DNA of 64,000 nt from Spirodela intermedia. Taxonomy: Eukaryota > Streptophyta > Magnoliopsida > Alismatales > Araceae. A model generated the notes under the pieces. That model was given only the letters and a program-made list of their open reading frames with translations, had not been told where the DNA came from and did no database searches. This document shows, one piece after another, positions 60,501 through 64,000 of the stretch. How positions within the stretch are numbered: the stretch's first letter is position 1; the number at the start of each line of letters is the position of its first letter. Location of the stretch: the NCBI GenBank assembly GCA_902729315.2, contig LR746268.1, forward strand, positions 2,163,501 to 2,227,500. Reading direction: 5' to 3'. The position numbers and the translations under genes were made by a program.

Positions 60501-62587
60501 AAGGTCGTTGACAGAGCTTTATTTGTTAGTCTGCTCTTATCTGTAAGTTATGACTCCTACTTCTGTTGCTTCATCTTCATGTAGACAGTAATATGTGGAT
60601 TATCTCACATTGTTCTGAACTTTTTTCCCTATTTAGAGCTAATGTGGATTATTTTTAGATTTTTAGTTCAAATCTCCGTTCTTGCCCCTGACAATCTTAG
60701 AACATCTGTTGCCTGCTCTTTACCCAATCAGGAGAGATTTAGTCTATCTGTTGTGGTAATTTCTTCAGCTTGGATGTCTTACTTACTCGTCCCATCAATG
60801 CCATTCAAATGGAGCCCTCTGCCCCATAGTTTTTTTTTTTCTTTTTTCTTTTTCTTGAGAACTTCATCAAAGTGAATATAAAAGATTATGCCCTTGATAT
60901 ATACTATATACTTTTCGAATAATTTCTCCATTTGATGAAATAATCCCATGTTGAAAAACAGGCCAATTGAAGCAATTAAATGAAATGCATCAACCTATTC
61001 CACTCATCATGAATTTTTGTTTTAGAAAGGTTTAGGAATGCGAGGCTGAGCAGCATGAAAAAAATAAGTTTTCTTTTCCACTTTTGGGGGTATTTTCCAC
61101 TTCTGCAATGAGGGCATGGCTTGGAATTTCGGTATTAATATAAGTTTCAGGTGCATGAAATATGTCATAATGCCTTCAACCATGGTTCATTATTTCACAG
61201 GAATTTTGGTAGTGGATCCAGGGTAAACAGTTGACCATCTTCTCTCAAGATGGTATGACGATTCTCTCCTTGGAAATGGAGCTTGCAGCAATTGACAATC
61301 CAACAAAATGCTTATAATATTTTCCTTTTAAAAAAATTATACTGCAAAAATCTCGGATTAATGTGGTGGGGGGGATCTGTCTATGACCAGAGACCAGTCC
61401 TCATTTCTTTCCAAAAATGGTTAAGAAACGTGGGTTTTCTGGCTACCTTGCACCACCTGAAACCTGATTGATATTCTCATTTATCTCACTAGCTGATCTC
61501 CGAGGTCGCCTCCGGTAATTTACTAATCATCTGAAATAAATGGAAAAAATAGGCTACTTATGCCTTAAGCTTATATTCAATACATTCAAGTCAACTCTAT
61601 AATTAGGGCTTTCCATTTTTATTTTTTATTTTTTTTATTTTTCACATTTATCAGAATAGCCCAGGAACGCTGCCTGACCCGGTACTTATCTGTGCTGTAC
61701 ACGGGCTATGAGGAGTGATCTGCGAGTTCCGAAGGTCAACGCTGGATTTTTGACTACCTTGGTCAGCCGTTGACTTATAGAGGGCCTGGGTTCATAAATA
61801 TGACGGATCCATGAGGGTATTTCTCGTACAATTCTCATCTTTTCCGGGGTGTTTGTTAAATTTTGAAGCGACGATATACCTGGGCGATTTGGCCTTACAT
61901 CCGGTAAATACCGTCGCTCAGTCACTCTTGGAACGTTTCCTTTCTTTTGCAAACTCGTTCGATTTCGAGGGTTTTCATTAAAAAAAACAAATCGATCCCC
62001 AGTTCTTAAACGGCGTATACGACTCATATGTACATTTTATTTACGTTAGAATGATTTTGGGTTTCTAAGAAAATTTACAAGGTTCTTTATGGAAATATTC
62101 CCAATCCAGGGTTTATCTGCGATATTTTCAATATTTTTCGGTATACGTGAAATATATGAGGCTTACGGTATTGGATAATAATGGAAACATTGTTTTCCGC
62201 TAAAGTGAATGGTTTATTGAAGAACGAATCCCGTTAGAAAGAAGATCCCCGGCCGGCAGACTACGATCGATCGTCGGCTGGCGGCGCCGCCGGTGTCTCC
62301 GCCGGTGTCTCCGCTGACGGTTGCAGTGTTCGTTCCTGCCGTGGAAGACGGAAGACGAGCGTAGAGAGTTTCTCGTCTGCGGAAGTAATGGGGTCTACGC
62401 CTGGGAGTTAGCTCGAACCGAAACGAGAAGACCCGTTGCTTCCCTCTACCTCTCTACCCTGAGTGTTGAAGGTTGGGTCTTCTGAGGGATTTGCCCTCTA
62501 GGGTTAGCCAATTCGTCGGTTGAGGAGGAAGGTGGGGAGGGTGGCGTGGGGCGCGGTCGAGAGGGGAGTTTTCCTACAGAGTGGAGG
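60501..62587. other. Intergenic region between the hnRNP-like and SGF29 genes
   Basis: It begins with the hnRNP-like 3' UTR. From about 61670 to 62040 the base composition becomes richer in CG dinucleotides and holds a 113-codon minus-strand frame (61686-62027) of unknown origin. The SGF29 promoter and leader occupy about 62220-62587, with TAGGGTTA (reverse telo-box) near 62499. Confidence 0.5.
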
Positions 62588-62705
62588 ATGTCAGGGGTAG
62601 AATTGACAGGCCTCTTTGAGAAGGCTAAGGAACTGGACCAACTGAAGAAGGATCAGGAGGAGGTCCTGGGCGAGATCAACAAAATTCACAAGAAGCTCCA
62701 AAACA
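62588..62705 (+). CDS. SGF29: SAGA-associated factor 29, first coding exon (gene runs off the window)
   Basis: The exon encodes MSGVELTGLFEKAKELDQL and on to NKIHKKLQN, ending at a phase-1 donor GTAAGC (62706). It matches the N-terminal coiled coil of plant SGF29, which normally continues with a helical region and a tandem Tudor domain that reads H3K4me2/3 within the SAGA histone acetyltransferase complex. None of the later exons is visible before base 64000, so intron 1 is at least 1.29 kb and the rest of the gene lies outside. Identity rests on about 39 residues, but the DQEEVLGEINKIHKKLQ block is characteristic. Confidence 0.85.
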
Positions 62706-62728
62706 GTAAGCTAGTTTCTTCCCTCCCC

Positions 62729-62768
<40 letters not shown>

Positions 62769-64000
62769 TCCCTTTTCATGGGACTGACTTTTTGTGGAAA
62801 ACTGTTACATTCCCGTAGGGACATCTTGAAATCCCCAAAGCTTTGTCCACCTTCAACAAGGCGCTCTGAATCTCTTCTAAAACCTCTTTATTGAATTCAG
62901 AAAAAACTTTTTGGGCTAGGGATAATGGCCATAGGAATATCCCGGTGCAGGGTTTGAAATGGAGTTAGATCAACCAAGCTAGCATTTCTTACTCTCAAGT
63001 TTCAGTTAACCTTGCCGAAGATCAGCCATTTTAGTGAGAAAGCTAATTTTTTTTCTGAATGGTGAAAACAACTCAATGAAACAGAGTCCCGGAAAAGAAG
63101 CGATAGACCAGTTAAATTAGAAAGAATCCACTTGAAAACGGGATAGATGACTATGTAACTTTTGATTGACACTCGACTAGCTTTCACACGATGGCTAGTC
63201 TTAAGATGTGGAAAGCTCGGATGATAAAGTCACAATTGAGGAAAGTTTTCTTGGAGGGTAATCTGGGAAGGAAAAATTTATAAGGCACAGATGAAGTGAT
63301 CAAGCAGAAGCAGATTGGCTTATAATTCTCTTCTTGGGGAGTGCACGGAGATTATAAATTTTATGTAGATGCACTGAGATCTCTGGGAGGAAATGTCTCG
63401 TCCTGGGGCTTATCAATTTTGGGAGATAGCTTAGGAATATTTTATGGTTAACAGTTTTGGGCTACCACTATTTGACTAAGCCTTGCTAGTGCATATGTGG
63501 AGTATTTGGTGAGTAAATTTCATAAGAAATGAAGGAGCGGACAATCAAAGCACTCTAAGTTGGTGGAAGAGGGGGTCTATCCAAGAATATTGTATCATTC
63601 TTGGCTACCCACTTCCTCTTTGTCTTTGATACCCTAGAATAATAGGAAAATAGTTGAGGTAATAAAAAAATCGTCCTTCTAGAAAGCAGGAGGTAAGGAG
63701 CGGAAATTGTGCATCTACTAAATGGGGATAGGATTGGGCTGTATCGGTGTTTTACACAGCTTCGGTAGCAATGTGTCTGTGTGTTTGGGGGAGTGGTAGA
63801 TGCCACATAGTCAAAGATTATGAAGCTACCCTACTGGACGGGGAGAATATCATTGTAAGATTCAATTTCTAGTCACTTCTGTCACCGTTGTGTTGAAACA
63901 GTTTTTGGGAATTCGATTGCCCCAACAATCAGACAATAAATTTTGCTCGTCTAAAAATTACTTGTATTAAAATGACAACTTGCAAGCTTTTACTTTTTGT
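62706..64000 (+). other. SGF29 intron 1 (partial)
   Basis: No continuation exon was found. It contains a (CT)n tract at about 62731-62764; the rest is unremarkable. Confidence 0.6.
62731..62764. repeat. (CT)n microsatellite in SGF29 intron 1
   Basis: About 17 CT units lie 25 bp after the splice donor. Confidence 0.95.

Noticed and set aside
1-64000. CRISPR arrays, operons, bacterial mobile elements, organelle DNA insertions and tRNA genes
   Set aside because: None seen. The repeats are microsatellites or a tandem satellite-like array, and no cloverleaf with matching A and B boxes was found by eye.

Overview
The window is nuclear DNA of a flowering plant. It holds widely spaced multi-exon genes with GT-AG introns, plant-only families (GTD-binding/DUF593, FAMA, S.2-type receptor kinase), long AT-rich intergenic stretches and many GA/CT microsatellites. 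One intronless kinase gene is extremely GC-rich at third codon positions, while its neighbours are mixed or AT-leaning. That contrast is typical of monocots, so I lean towards a monocot without being sure.

Layout, left to right: RPL27A (1-447, +); about 9.5 kb of AT-rich DNA with decayed transposon traces; a 10-exon gene for a probably plastid-targeted DedA/SNARE-associated membrane protein (10039-23615, +) with a LINE fragment in intron 7; a GTD-binding (myosin-binding-like) membrane-anchored coiled-coil protein (27461-30052, +); an intronless tandem kinase/pseudokinase of the receptor-like kinase S.2 type (32827-35166, +); a roughly 7 kb stretch rich in CT/GA microsatellites around a FAMA bHLH gene (39171-40926, -); a decayed AGC-kinase fragment (about 42395-42890, -); about 5.6 kb of AT-rich DNA; TFIIIA (48652-51578, +); a small BSD-domain protein (52114-55077, +); a tandem array with a repeat period of about 174 bp (about 57190-58490); a two-RRM glycine-rich hnRNP-like protein (58698-60500, +); and the first coding exon of SGF29 (62588-62705, +), whose remainder lies beyond the window.

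All splice models were built by hand from ORF continuity, GT/AG sites and phase. For every complete gene the summed exon length is a multiple of three.

The most interesting element is a 5S-rRNA-like sequence inside TFIIIA intron 2. It lies in a cassette exon (49227-49379) that adds an in-frame stop. This is the arrangement known in Arabidopsis as the plant 5S rRNA mimic (P5SM), through which ribosomal protein L5 controls TFIIIA splicing. It is a conserved, already described system rather than a new one. Less expected are a 99-nt, stop-free intron falling exactly in the loop of the FAMA bHLH domain, and the dense GA/CT landscape around that gene. The neighbours do not form a pathway. RPL27A, TFIIIA, hnRNP and SGF29 all act in gene expression, but I see no operon-like logic.
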